DNA of 64,000 nt from Siphonodentalium dalli (lineage: Eukaryota > Mollusca > Scaphopoda > Gadilida > Siphonodentaliidae): the NCBI GenBank assembly GCA_032622095.1, contig CP136062.1:142930351-142994350 (forward strand), in the 5' to 3' direction. The notes under the pieces are model-generated. The model saw only the letters and a program-made list of their open reading frames with translations, was not told the origin of the DNA and searched no databases. This document shows positions 1-11,924 of the stretch, one piece after another (within the stretch, counting starts at the first letter, position 1; each line of letters opens with the position of its first letter). Made by a program: the position numbers and the translations under genes.

Positions 1-1089
1 ACCAACCAAGCGGGACCAACAGTTTCTACTGGATCATTCACGGTATCATCACGATTGTATATATTGAATTCCACCTCAACATCTGTGATACCAATATATT
101 TGCATATCCCGTCTGTGTTACACTAAATCCTGTTTGGTGATTGGTCAACTGCCAATTGGGTCACCCGGTTTACATCCCAATAACGCGAAGAGTGTATCAC
201 GAACAGGAAGTTACAAACTATTGACCTAACCTGAACATCGCTAAACGCGGTCAGCAGAATAAATAGGCGTGCTTTTAAAAGTTCAGCCGAATTGTATCTG
301 AAGCCAGTTATTTAAATCGATCACGTTATCGTAGCTAAGAGTTTTGAAATCTTATATTGGGCCGACTTAATGACGTACTTAATGACGGGATTCTTTCGTG
401 AAAATAAATAAGAATACACTCAGCTTTTTCATGGGAATAAATTTTTCATCAAAACGCTATATAGATATAAAAAAAATAATAATATAGTGTGTGTGTTATT
501 GGGAGATACGGCGCTGTGGTCGTTTGGGTGCACATTTATAACACCCACCCACTACATTAATTTCTTAATTAATTCAGTCCAAAATGGTCGTCTAAATGTA
601 TAAACGGCAGGGTGGTATATTTGAAAACGGAACGTATTTTGTTTTCTTTCTTATAATTTGTCGTAAATCAGGGGTCCGTATATTCTATTTCGGCGATACT
701 CAACCAAAAATGGTTGGATCGAATTATGTATAGTGTGTAATTCTTAAGACGAATAAATGGAAGAATTGCTATGTCGTTCCGGTCAAAAGACTCAAAACGT
801 TCAAGGTCACTATCAATCAAAATTGCGAAAGAGCAAAATGATTCTTCTTTTTTGTCAGCCCGAGGTGGCCATTACTGTGACTTCAACAAGTTGTCCGAGG
901 CATGTAACATTTACTCATGCATCTGTCGACCTATTGTGATCACCGGGACGTGGCAATATTGACAATTGCCATGGGTAATGCTGGGCTTTATATACATGTA
1001 CATGCACACATGCAGGCGCATATTCGATGTTCTACTCACTTCGGTTCCTGTTATTCTTGTACATGTAATTGTTTTTTGTTTTTTTTCAG

Positions 1090-1177
1090 AATTTCTGGCA
1101 ACAAGTGCGAGGGTACTTCGTGGTATTGTTGGTTGTTCTCGTATCGGAAGCCATTGCAACACATATTCCTGCAGTGG
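1090..1177 (+). CDS. Signal-peptide exon of small secreted-protein gene, copy A
   Basis: An 88-bp internal exon. It is preceded by a T-rich tract ending in TTTTTTCAG and followed by GTGAGTGT. Read in phase 0 it gives NFWQQVRGYF, then a run of V and L (FVVLLVVLVS), then EAIATHIPAV, and ends in phase 1. A short charged part, a hydrophobic core and a small-residue region look like a signal peptide, so secretion is inferred. The start codon must lie in an upstream exon, not identified with confidence. The conserved block at 757-905, with an ATG at 771, is a candidate 5' region but its reading frame is not clearly conserved between copies. The exon phase fits the acceptor at 10728. The paralogous exon at 20864-20951 has identical length and splice signals. 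Family not recognised. Confidence 0.65.
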
Positions 1178-1651
1178 GTGAGTGTATGTCATAAAATAAT
1201 ATGTCATAAAATAAAATAAGCATTTGAATCAGAGATTCCATTCAACAGAACCTTCTGTCAGTAGAAAGTAAATTTGTTGGTTTGAAAATGTTCAACTGAT
1301 TATCATAATATCAGTCTCAAATTTCGGCCAAAAGTAGGCAAATGTTCGATTTTTTTTATCTACAACGGAACATTTTACATTAGATATTGGTTGGAAACTT
1401 AAACTCAAACAAGTTGAACCTCTAATCGGTGTGACAGTTCCGACTGATGGTGGGGTCATATATAATTCCTACTATTGCCTAAAGTTAGCTTATTCCAGTA
1501 TCGAAATAGGTTGATAAATACTTGAATTACCTTTCTATGACCATGGTATATGTCCCAGTATGACGCGTTAAAGTCATAAAATAATACAACTTCCAGCACA
1601 TTGTACGGACCCCGTACAAACACGGTGCCATTTGTATTCATCGAAACAATC

Positions 1652-4016
1652 CGGTGTGACTAATTACCGCCCGAGACCACCCGGGACCGCCAGGGCGCCC
1701 CCATGGGCCAGTGGACGCTATATCTCGACGTTATAATGTAGCGGCATACTATCTGATGGCAACCTAGAATATTTCACACGCTCGCCCGTCTCCGGTCGGT
1801 GTTACTAACCCCGCAGATGGCCATATTGGCTAAGAGAGCCCAGGTGTATTCGTGTGGTTTCGGACAGTATATGTTGATGATGCGCGGTAGTGCAATACCA
1901 CCTGAGTGTGACATCCAAATATTGACTCGCTGACTCGTCAACGGCCGATGTTATTAACCCCTCCGGTAAAATACCGTATAGACTAAAATGGGCAGAGAGG
2001 GCACGTGCGGTCCCATGGGCCCGTAGACACTATATCTCGACGGTGTAAGGTGGCGACATACTACCTGAGGGAAACCTAGAATATTTTACCTTCTCGCTCG
2101 TCTCCGGTCGGTGTTATAAACCCCGCAAATGCCGATATTGGCTAGAGAGCCCGGGTGTCTTCGTGTCGTTTCGGACGGTATATTTTGATGCAGCGTGGTC
2201 GTGCAATACCACCAAATATCCAAACATCCAAATATTCACGCGTCCACGACCAGAGAGGCCGGGTGTGACAGTATAGTCTGATGTTTTTTTTGTGTGGCGA
2301 AATACTACGTGAATGTGAGATTCAACTAGTCCTACTCGCGATGTTATAAACCCAGCAAAGAGAGCCAGGGAAAGCCCGGGTGTCTTCGTGTGTTTTCGGA
2401 CAGTATATTTTGATGATGCGCGGTAGTGCAATATCACCTGACTGTGACAACCAAATATTGACTCGCTGACGCATCCACGGATGATGTTACTAACCCCTCA
2501 AAATCGGGTAAAATACCGTATTGACTGAAAGAGCCCGGGAGAGTCCGGGAGAGCCCGGGTGTCTCCTTGACAAATTTGACAGTATAGTTTGATGTGTTTT
2601 GGTAGTGGAATACTACATGAATGTGACATTCAACTATTGACACACTCGCGCTCTCACGGCCGGTGTTATTAACTCATCAAAACCGGTAAAGTACATGTAC
2701 TGTATTGGTCGAGAGAGCATGCATATCCGAAAAGTTTGTAAAGTCATTATTGGTATTTGAAAGGTTAAAAAACCAGTTTCGAGGGATGCAGTGTTTCAAG
2801 TTTTGCAGGTGATACCTGGGTAATATCCCGCAGCTACCCGCTACCAAACGACATCAAGCTACAATGTCACAAAAAGACACCCGGGGAGAGTCAATATTTA
2901 AATTTTACCGGTTAATAACACCCGCCATGAAAGCGTCGGTGTGTCAATATTTTAAGATCACTCAGGTAGTATGTCACTACTAAAGAATGTAAAAACATAC
3001 TGTCAAAATGTCCTCGGATACCCCCCCCCCGGTGGGGGCTCTTCCGGGATATATTAACCAATACAGGCATCAGAGGGTTTAAAACACCGTCCGTAGCCGC
3101 GTCCGCAGACGAGCGAGCCAGTAAACTTTTCTAAGTGGGCCTCATGTAGTATGTCGCTACCGTATAACGTCAATATATAGCGTCCACGGCCGTGGGGCAT
3201 CCGGACTCTCTCGGCAATAATGGGCTACCTCGGCCAATGCGGTATTATACCTTTTTCAGGGATTAATAACATCGGCCGTGGACGCGCCAGCGAGTCAATA
3301 TATGAACGGTACACTATTCTACAAAAAAAAACATAAAACTATACTGTCAAATTGTTCAAGAAGAGACTCGGACTCTCCAGCGCTCTTCCAGTCAATACGG
3401 TATTTTACCGGATTTTGAGGGGTTAATAACATCGGCCTTGGACGCGCCAGCGAGTCAATATTTGAATGTCATACACAGGTGACATTGCACTACCGCGTAT
3501 CATCAACATATACTGTCCGATACCACACGAAGACAATGGCTCTCCCTGGCTCTCTTATCCAATATCGGCATTTGCGGGGTTAATAACATCGCCCGTGGAT
3601 ACGCGAGTATGACCATAGTTGAATCTGACACTCATGTATTCCACTACCAAAAAAAACAACAAACGATACTGTCAAAATGTTCACGGAGACACCCGGCCTC
3701 GCCCGTGCTCTTTTTGTCTATACGGTATTTTACCGGATTTTGAGGGGTTAATAACATCGGTCGCGGAGGCGTCAGAGAATCAATATTTGGATGTCACACT
3801 CAGGTAATATTGCATTTCTGCGCATCATCAAAATATACTCTCCGAAACCATACGAAGACATCCGCCCCCCCCTGTCTATTAGCCAATTCATTTTCGGGGT
3901 TAATAACACCGGCCGGAGATAAGCGAGCGAGTAAAATGTTCTAGGTTGCCCTCGGGTAGTATGCCTCGGGTAGTATGGGGGTCCCGGGTGGTCCCGGGCG
4001 GTAATTAGTCACACCC
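1652..4016. mobile_element. Large foldback DNA transposon, non-autonomous
   Basis: The ends are inverted repeats of about 35 bp: left GGTGTGACTAATTACCGCCC from 1653, right its complement ending near 4015. The interior has two arms of about 1.1 kb. The left arm is a series of degenerate repeats of roughly 120-190 bp built from CCGGTGTTA, TAACCCC, AGAGAGCCCGGGTGT and TTCGGACAGTATA motifs. The right arm holds the same motifs in reverse complement, so the whole element can fold back on itself. Possible imperfect 8-9 bp flanking duplications contain ACAATC on both sides. No ORF resembles a transposase. It lies in the copy A intron and is absent from copy B. Confidence 0.8.
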
Positions 4017-4599
4017 ATACAATCTCAAATTTATCCAAAAATAAGAAACAAAACACGTATTTTTAGCGCTGTATCGACGAATTTATTCGGAAATCTTCTG
4101 CATCTCTATGTTATGAGATACCTCTTACCAAATTATCAATACATAATTTTGTAATTCGAACAAACCATGTCCGTTTAAGCTAACCTGTACCGACAAAATA
4201 AAATGTTAATTTCAACTGACTCGTGCCTGGTCATACTATCTCGTTCGTAGAAAATATATGAACGAACACGTCGAATTCCAATGGCTTTCTTTTGTGAAAA
4301 TGAAATCAATCTTCACAACGATACGGGATTATGAACATGTCACCGCCGTGATTTAACTCAATCATGATTATGACATTTGCATCGATTCAAAGGGATTCTG
4401 AAGCGGCGTGAAGTTCATTTAAATGGAATTACTGGATATCACATGAGACTAACGCAAAAATGTGCAGCATATGTCGTTTAATCGCCTTTGATCTCTTGGC
4501 GGCAAGACCGATTTTAATGCGTCGAAAATCCATAAATTCAATTATCGGCCTTAATGGACATGAAACTGAATTTTAATGCCAGCTTAATCCTTGAAAGAT

Positions 4600-4960
4600 G
4601 TCTGTAAATTCCATTACAATATTCCTAGGTTTTGATCTGTTTCCGTCGCACGTTTGCAGGGACGAGTCGATCGAGGGGATTTCCAACTGTTGAAAATGTT
4701 GACAAAAGTTGGGGAGATGGCTCCCCAACTTTTGTCAACATTTTCAACAGTTGGAAATTTCATTTCCGATACAACAACAATTGGGAATGTTAGACCAAAA
4801 TGTTATTGAAGTTGTTCTGTAAGTTTTGATTCTTCTCAATCGATGTTCTATGTGAAATTCTTTGTTTTATCAAAAATTACAATATGTTTCTTACTTTCGG
4901 CCAAATGTTTTGACTGATATGGTGAGTAGTTAAAATATTTCCTTGGGGGTGTTTGGTGAG
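4600..4960 (+). repeat. Dispersed 'TTTCAACAGTTGGAAAT' repeat family member
   Basis: One of at least four diverged copies of a dispersed sequence whose core is an AACTTTTGTC...TTTCAACAGTTGGAAAT stretch followed by ATACCAA and a later TTGGTGTGAGATT-like part. Other copies are at 21830-22160, 24005-24310 (minus) and 27865-28260. In this copy the core has been turned into a near-perfect hairpin (4679-4758). Confidence 0.5.
4679..4758. repeat. Perfect hairpin with 38-bp arms and 4-nt loop
   Basis: Positions 4679-4716 and 4721-4758 are exact reverse complements separated by ATGG. The paralogous place in copy B (about 21860-21940) has only the right-arm sequence. The left arm is therefore an inverted copy made in copy A after the duplication. 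Confidence 0.85.
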
Positions 4961-5103
4961 TGTTAGGTTGGAAAACTTGAGGTACATATTGGTGAAACTC
5001 CAATGAATCGGATTTTATCGGACTTGGGATTATAGTGTGGTATTTACTTTTTAACCCTTTCAGTGCCAGGTCCTATGTTTTTGTATCAACCCATATACCC
5101 TGT

Positions 5104-5172
5104 GCCAATGCATTCTCTTATATATGCGAGTCGACCATAGGTCGCCTCGCATATATAAGAGAATGCATTGGC
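5104..5172. repeat. Solitary 69-bp palindrome (family of seven)
   Basis: Arms GCCAATGCATTCTCTTATAT...GCGAG and the complement flank a CGACC-ATA-GGTCG centre. The same unit occurs at 10314-10382, 10449-10517, 14034-14102, 14321-14389, 39618-39686 and 39766-39834, almost without change. Here it stands alone, preceded by CCCTGT and followed by CCTAACAATTTTT as in the paired copies. Confidence 0.9.
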
Positions 5173-6368
5173 CTAACAATTTTTCATCATTTGTTATTAT
5201 TTTTTACAATTTTTTACAATTTTAATAATGTTTTCTTATATTCTTTAATAGACTTAGGTTTAGTGCCAGGGAATCTTACGTTTTTCATGCGCATCAAAAT
5301 TACTACTATGAATACTTGGTGATAGTTTTGAGTTATAACATGCCCCTAAAGTTTTATCCAGTTTGTTTTTAAATTACCTATAGCATGCTTAAAGCATACC
5401 CCAAAAACATTTAACCCAAAAAAATCTAAAAAATAATATATATATAGGTCTAGATGATATACAGGACCGGGAACATATAACATATTTTGCTCTAAATTGG
5501 CGGCAAGATTCTCACATATAAGTTAGCAATCATCATTTCCTTCTAAACGCATTTTCCCAAAACAAGACATTTAACGGAATTTTCACGGAAAAGTATGCAC
5601 CGGGTAATTTTACATAATTCGAGTATGCTCAACAAAATGAGTAACGGTGCCAGGCCGATTTCAATGTCCTTGATCTAGAAAATCCCGAAACAAAATGACC
5701 ACCAAAATATTCAAAATTCCGCATGGATATCAGTATTATTGCTATATAGTATATGACCTTTGGTTTTCTCACACATGTGGAAGCAATGTGCATAAAAAAA
5801 TCAGGTACACCGGGTGTGAAATAGTGAGGTTGTTATGGATACCGATACTCTGATCGAAAACAAATAATGCCCGACGTTTCATTCTAATGAATGTTGTGTT
5901 TTGGGTTCTAACGTTTCATGTCGTAGTATAATATTTTGTTGTTGGAAATGTTCATCCCTTTCCATTTGACAGCGGCTTATGCTGGAGTTACTTGCTACAA
6001 CGAGAAAATACTCATTTTCCCAAATATTTCTCCATAACTTTTGTGGAGGAAGAATGAAACGCTACCATGGACCATTGCAGTAGATGTTTTGAAATATGTT
6101 GTTGGGTCATCATTACCCGTGTAGAAAATATGGATATATTATCTTTTACCGATTACAACATATTCATGTGGCTGCAGTATCTGTTTTTAATGATGTGTTG
6201 CCCAATGTTAAAAGTTTTAATGGCAAATCCTGAAGTGCTTGATCCCAGTATGTTTATATATAAATTCAGTAGCATTTTCCACCCTTTGTCGTAAACATTG
6301 TACACATTAAATCGCATATGAAGTGTAACACAGAACAACAAATGGGTTCCGTTCACTGTAGACATTCT

Positions 6369-6780
6369 CAAGCCTACAAATAGTGTGTCTGTCATTTGCA
6401 GAATGAGGTTCCCAGAGGGTGAATTTGGTGATGCTAGCCCGCTGTATTCTGCTTAGACCTCATTCTCTGGGAAGTATCTATAGTCTCAAATTAACATTGT
6501 TTTTAGTTACTTTTTCATATTCTGCAGTGGGAAGTTCCTATATCCCCTAATTTGCAGAAGATAAATTGTATAATCAAGGTAACTAATGGGTGAACATCGC
6601 CAACTTAAACTGGGGACTTGAAACTGATCCTAGGTATCCCATATCAGTTGATGCCTAAGCAGAATGAGGTTCCCAGAGGGTGAATTTAGTTATGCTAGCC
6701 CGTTGATCGGGGTAGCGTCACTAAATTCACCATATGTGGACCTCATTCTGCAAATGACAGTCACACTATTTGCAGACTTG
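6369..6780. mobile_element. MITE with TIRs containing CATTTGCAGAATGAGG
   Basis: The left end CAAATAGTGTGTCTGTCATT... is repeated inverted at the right end (...AATGACAGTCACACTATTTG). Inverted repeats extend for about 45 bp with mismatches. The interior repeats the segment CAGAATGAGGTTCCCAGAGG, followed by GGTGAATTTGGTGATGCTAG, and ends with a reversed copy. The same family recurs at 33660-34416. Confidence 0.75.
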
Positions 6781-7286
6781 GACATCCTCATGAATTGTTG
6801 ATTCTTCGTGCTGAATTTCAGACGCTTGATTACATAGCTTCATATTATTGGTGCATATTAATGTGATTTCTGACACTGCGTCATGACGAATCGAAATAAG
6901 TTCCCATACATACCCTTAACTCCCAACAAACCGGCATTCTATATTTTATGAACTTATTGTAATCATGAGTCATATGCTTTAAACTGACAAGTAATAAGAT
7001 ATTTGCCAACTGCTCTATATGCGAATTTGAAACTAAGTTCCTGAATAATTTATATCTGATTGAAGTATTTGATAATATTTCATCACTGTAGTTCGGTTAC
7101 ATCGGTATATTGACAACCCACGCATAAACATCAAGATACAGGCCATTTATTCTTGCATCATGTATAATACGTTCCTGATATGAAATGAGAAGGTGTTCAC
7201 ACGCCCACTGAAGCAAGCACATTTGAAGCAATGAACACTCATACTGAGTCCGTGCATCCATAATTCTTATGTATTTATATATATAT

Positions 7287-9683
7287 TGGAACTCCTCGTT
7301 CAAGATGACCGTCAAAATGGCAACCTTAAGTGGAAAATTTGACGTTTTTTCACTATTATCTTCTAGACCAGTTTCTTTTGTATGTAACTGGTTCGGAAAT
7401 GTGACTTTATTTTGTATTATTCATGTTAACTTATCACTGGTGCAATGAAATATGCCATTCTTGTTATACCGGCCCATTCCGATACCTCAATAATTTGATT
7501 ATACAAAACGCGGCATGAAATTTCATTAAAAATCACAATTGGGATTCTAGTCATATTTCAACAAGAGATGAGCAAAAACTGTGCAAATAAGTGAGGCATA
7601 TCATTACTAATATTTCAACTCAATGGAACAAAAATTGTCACTTTGGCTGAAAATGGCGGCCAAAATATGGGAAATGGTAAATATTGCCCCAGCGTGCCAT
7701 GCAATCGCTTAAAAGTTGTGGATGATGAATAAAATTGGCTGTTCTTTTATGTATACATTGACCATACATTCATGTTATATATACATAAACACCACACACA
7801 TGACCATGTAGCCACTAGCTTTATACACATACACCTCGCCCGTGACCATACAACCACATTTGGGTTACCCTTAAACCACACATATGCTAATACAGCCATG
7901 AGTCATTATTCAGTTACACCATGTATACTCCTACACTTCACACATGACCATATAGTCACTTCCTATATACATATTCACCACATTCGTGATCATATAGCCA
8001 CTTCTTGTAAGCTATTCGCCTCACCATTGACCATACAATCACTCCCTGTATATCTATTTGCCACATTTATGGCCATATATCCACTCAAGATATACATAAA
8101 CACTGCAACAAAAACCATAGAGTAACTCCGGGTATACATATACATCTCACCAATGGTCATTCAATCCTTTTATATATACCAATGCCCCGCACATGGCCAT
8201 TCACACAATCCAGGCTTGAATATACTCCTCATTCAAGACAATTCAGCCACTCGCTGTATACACATATACCTATATACATTACACATAGGTCCCACACATG
8301 GTCATATAGCCATCATATGTATACATATACACCCATCCATGAGAATAGTCACGCAAGTGTATCCCACACATGGCCATACAGTCACTCTATATATACATAA
8401 ACAACACACAAACGAACATGCGGCTATTACCATTATACCCATACACCACTTCTTTAACCATACATTCAATCATTGTATATCTATTCACCTATTCACATAA
8501 CCATACAGTCACCCCTTCTATACATATGCATACATCTCACACTACCCCATCACCATATAGCCACTCATTCGCACCATTCTTGACTATACAATAACTCCCT
8601 GTAGAATTATTCACCTCATCTATGACCACATTCACTCCCGTGCTGCCTTTTTGGCATACATCATGTATTAAGTTGAGTTTTATGCTAATGGTCGAGAGCA
8701 GCCACATAATATGGTTTCATTTAGTTCCGTTCAGAGTTCCAAAAGCATTTTTGGCAAAATTCCACACTACAGTAAATCGGTTAAAATGAATTGGTCATGC
8801 CTCAGAAGGTACAGGGACAACGTGAATGTAGTAGCCAGTGGATTAAGTAACATTTAATATTCCAAGTTAGTTACCATTGCTAACTCTTGGGAACAGAGAA
8901 TAATGTTCGGGATATATGTAAAAAAATCAAAAAAATTTTTTAACAAATTTGGCTACAATTTTGGAAGCCATCTTGAGTAGTTTTGTCTAAACACATTAGT
9001 GTGACGCATTTAAGACATATCAAAACAATAAAGATCTTTGTACCAAAGATAGTACCATTTACTTGAATAAATGGTCAAACCTGAAAAGTTCATTTTTGCC
9101 GATTTTGATGTCAAGTTTGTGATAGGAAAATCCAATATTTCTGGTAATGTCAGTGGTTACATTAGTAACACTTAACCAATGTGCATCAGAAATGCTAGAA
9201 TTTAATGTATATAAGACAGAATAACCATTTTTTTTTCATTAACCACAACTTGTAAGCGATTACATTTACCATTTCCCAGATTTTGGTCGCCATTTTTGGC
9301 AGTCATTTTCAGACCAAGTTACAATTTTGGTTCCATTGGGTTGAAATATTCATAAGTGATGGTATGCCTCACTTAGTTTGCACAATTCTGTCCATTTCTT
9401 GTTGAAATATGACTAGAACCCGAATGATGACTTTTGGTGAACTTTTATACCGAGCTCTGTAAAATCAAATTGTTGATGGGTGAGAATTGGCTAGGACCCC
9501 ATAAAGGCATATTTCATTGCTCCAATGATCATTTAATTTAAACCATACAACATAAAGTCACAATTAGGAACCAGTTCCATACAACAGAAACTGATCTAGA
9601 AGATATTAGTGAAAATACGTCAATTTTCCACTTACGGCTGCCATTTTGACGGCCATCTTTGGACGGGAGTTCAAATTTTATCA
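7287..9683. mobile_element. Second large foldback element with about 430-bp inverted arms
   Basis: The left arm (7287-7690) and right arm (9240-9683) are diverged reverse complements through their length. For example GTCAAAATGGCAACC...AAGTGGAAAATTTGACG on the left matches the complement of CGTCAATTTTCCACTT...GCCATTTTGAC on the right. Between them lies a degenerate minisatellite (7765-8640) and about 600 bp of AT-rich sequence. No transposase-like ORF is seen. It is absent from copy B. Confidence 0.75.
7765..8640 (+). repeat. Degenerate minisatellite, unit about 44 bp
   Basis: Units carry CACATGACCATATAGTCACT followed by ATACATATACACC-like sequence, recurring at roughly 43-45 bp spacing (for example near 7795, 7839, 7939, 7984, 8027 and 8068). 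Units are heavily mutated. His/Tyr-rich ORFs across this stretch come from the repeat. Confidence 0.75.
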
Positions 9684-10287
9684 TAAACTTGTGGCATTAT
9701 ATCTCGCAGAATCATACTTAATGTATACGCCGAATTTTAAATCGCATATTGCATGGTAAGATTAATTGCGACATTTAATAAATTATATAATCACGAAACG
9801 CTCTTTAAATTTGGAAAACCCCTTCAAAGAGGGGTTAACCTGAAATTTCAGCGTGACTCCATATCTATTATAAATTATTATGTGAATATGTACATATATG
9901 CAAAGTTTCATGCTTTAGTCACAAATTAAACAATTGCCTTGAAAATTGGACTTAATCTACTCCACTACCTGTTTCACACAACCGTGAATAATGCCGGGCT
10001 ATATGTGACAACAGAAAATGTTTCAAATTCCGGTTGCCATTTTCTAAGCCTTTTGGAATAATTACCTCTGTAACATGTTCAAAACAGATCAACACGACGC
10101 GTACACCAGACACCTCTGATACAAAAAGTAAATAAAAAGCTATCCATGTTTATATCGAATTTCCGAAAATGCCTCGATATCTCCTGAGTAGGCGAGAAAC
10201 TGTATATGATACAATAACGCAGCGATGGCAGACACTTAGTTTATTTGATTACAATTTGTCGCACAAATGAATGTCTTGTATTGTTAA

Positions 10288-10666
10288 CCCTTTACCCAAC
10301 AGAATGGCCCTGTGCCAATGCATTCTCTTATATATGCGAGTCGACCATAGGTCGCCTCGCATATATAAGAGAATGCATTGGCTTAACACATTAAAAATTA
10401 TAAAATTGTTAAAGAATGTAAGAAAAAATGGTAAAAAGTGTTTTTTAGGCCAATGCATTTTCTTATATATGCGAGGCGACCTATGGTCGACTCGCATATA
10501 TAAGAGAATGCATTGGCACAGGGCATAACTGTATCTATCACAATGTGGTCAAGGAGCCGGTTCCAATGATATCCATATGTGTATGGTTCTATTGAGACAG
10601 ACCGAAGATATTTTAGGCTGTTGAAGCTTTATTTGGCCGGTTTTGGCCGGTTTGTTGGGTAAAGGG
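10288..10666. mobile_element. piggyBac-like MITE, TTAA target duplication, copy 1
   Basis: The element is bounded by TTAA at 10284-10287 and 10667-10670, with terminal repeats CCCTTTACCCAACA at the left and its complement at the right. TTAA duplication with a CCC-starting TIR is typical of piggyBac-type elements. Inside is a nested module running from CCCTGTGCC to GGCACAGGG (about 10308-10523) made of two 69-bp palindromes around an AT-rich spacer. No coding capacity. The other copy is 39470-39860, in opposite orientation. Confidence 0.85.
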
Positions 10667-10727
10667 TTAATGGAATATGTCATTTGTAAATGGACACATA
10701 TTAAAATGATTTTGTTTTTCATTCCAG

Positions 10728-10906
10728 CAAACACTGCCGCCGCCCAACCTGGCATCCCTGCGCCGTTACCAGCATCCGTACTCCCACAGTCTCTCAACAT
10801 CCCGATCAAGGTGGAGGTAACTCTGCCGGATTACGTCACAATTGGAAGCCAGAGGATTCCAATCAAGCTGATGGTAGCTGGTCAAAATAGTAACACCGTC
10901 GGCTAA
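10728..10906 (+). CDS. Terminal exon of small secreted-protein gene, copy A
   Basis: The exon starts after TTTTTCATTCCAG and ends at a TAA codon at 10904-10906. Joined in phase 1 to 1090-1177 it adds about 59 residues: a short Ala/Pro-rich linker, then a conserved tail containing IPIKVEVTLPDY, VTIGSQRIPIKL and AGQNSNTVG. It has no cysteines and no membrane segment. The repeated IPIK pattern suggests beta-strands (inference). The paralogue at 26337-26536 is nearly identical in the tail but differs by an indel in the linker, as expected for purifying selection on the C-terminus. Total product beyond the unknown first exon is 88 residues. A piggyBac-like MITE ends about 60 bp upstream of the acceptor. 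I do not recognise the family. Confidence 0.65.
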
Positions 10907-11268
10907 ATCGCATGCTATGGTTGTTTTAAAGAACTATGCTACAACTTTTGGTGTCGACGGTGGTCTTTTGTGACTAGGGACAACAGGGAGTGTTTATGGT
11001 CAGTTACCAGAGATATGGTGTTCAGACTGTAACCGTGTAACAAATTTATTGTTACGGACGTTTATAAAATGTGATGTGCCGACTAATATAAATGGTCCAT
11101 TTAGAAATGAGCAGGTCTTCGTAAGGGCCGAGTCGACGAAACATTAACTATCCACGATGGACAATCGGTGTTACAATCTAGAAAACTTCTGTTCCAGTGA
11201 GCTACAATCACCGTTCTCGTGAATTTAGCTCAACGAATTGATTCTCTCATATCATCCCTATATATAGA

Positions 11269-11924
11269 CACTGGCTGCGGACACACGTATCACGGTAGCG
11301 ATGGAATAGTAGATGTAACAATTTATTATGGTGGAGTTTAGTTGTCGTAATTAATATACCATAGCTAGCTATGTCGCCAGATGCATATTCGCACAATGAG
11401 CCATCCAAAGTTCGTTATAATTAGCCGTTTTTTTCTTATTTTTGGTCCTTGTATATAGTTCGCTTTGTTTATTACAGATACTTTCTCGCAGCTGCATTTC
11501 ATCCAACATTTCCGACACAACTGCATCGGCCCACATGATAATATTATTGGAAGTATGCGTACAACTAAACGTCACAAAATGAAAAATGAAATTAATATAA
11601 GTGGATAAACATGAATTGAGATCATATCAACCAAACGTATATGTGAGTGAATGGGGGATTGCCATGGTCAAATACAATTCTGGACGATCGACCGTGCAAT
11701 TATATATATCGTAGATAATACAATGTAGCAAAACGTAATGAGTAACGATCAACCTTGGTGAAACGCAGTGGGTTAATTGGTTAAATCGACTCATTGTGTG
11801 GAAACTCGGCGGGCAACATGGCTAGCCATGGCACAGAAATATGACGACCAATTGTCACCAAACTGCACCATAATAAATTGTCACACCTACTGTGCCATCG
11901 ATACTGTGGTACGTGTGTCCGCAA
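11269..11924. mobile_element. TIR element with GGTTGCGGACACACGT ends
   Basis: The left end (GCGGACACACGTATCACGGT...) and right end (...ACCGCAACCA side, read inverted) share about 110 bp of inverted similarity, including the complement of CAATTTATTATGGTG. A related fragment lies at 62290-62450. Small ORFs inside have no known match. Non-autonomous. Confidence 0.75.

Larger units (their letters stand above)
1178..10727 (+). other. Intron of copy A gene, filled with transposable elements
   Basis: The interval between the two recognised exons of the copy A gene. Sequence shared with copy B (to about 1640, 4100-4960, 10020-10280) is the ancestral intron. The rest is inserted: a foldback element (1652-4016), a lone 69-bp palindrome (5104-5172), a TIR element (6369-6780), a second foldback element (7287-9683) and a piggyBac-like MITE (10288-10666). 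I see no further exon in 5180-6360 or 9690-10010, though a small one could be missed. Confidence 0.5.

Noticed and set aside
757-962. First exon of the small secreted-protein gene at the ATG of 757 or 771
   Set aside because: The DNA is conserved in copy B (ATG at 20553), but the frames diverge by indels and no donor in phase 0 is evident, so coding status is not supported.
7772-8594. His/Tyr/Ile-rich ORFs of about 115 codons
   Set aside because: Translations of the degenerate 44-bp minisatellite.
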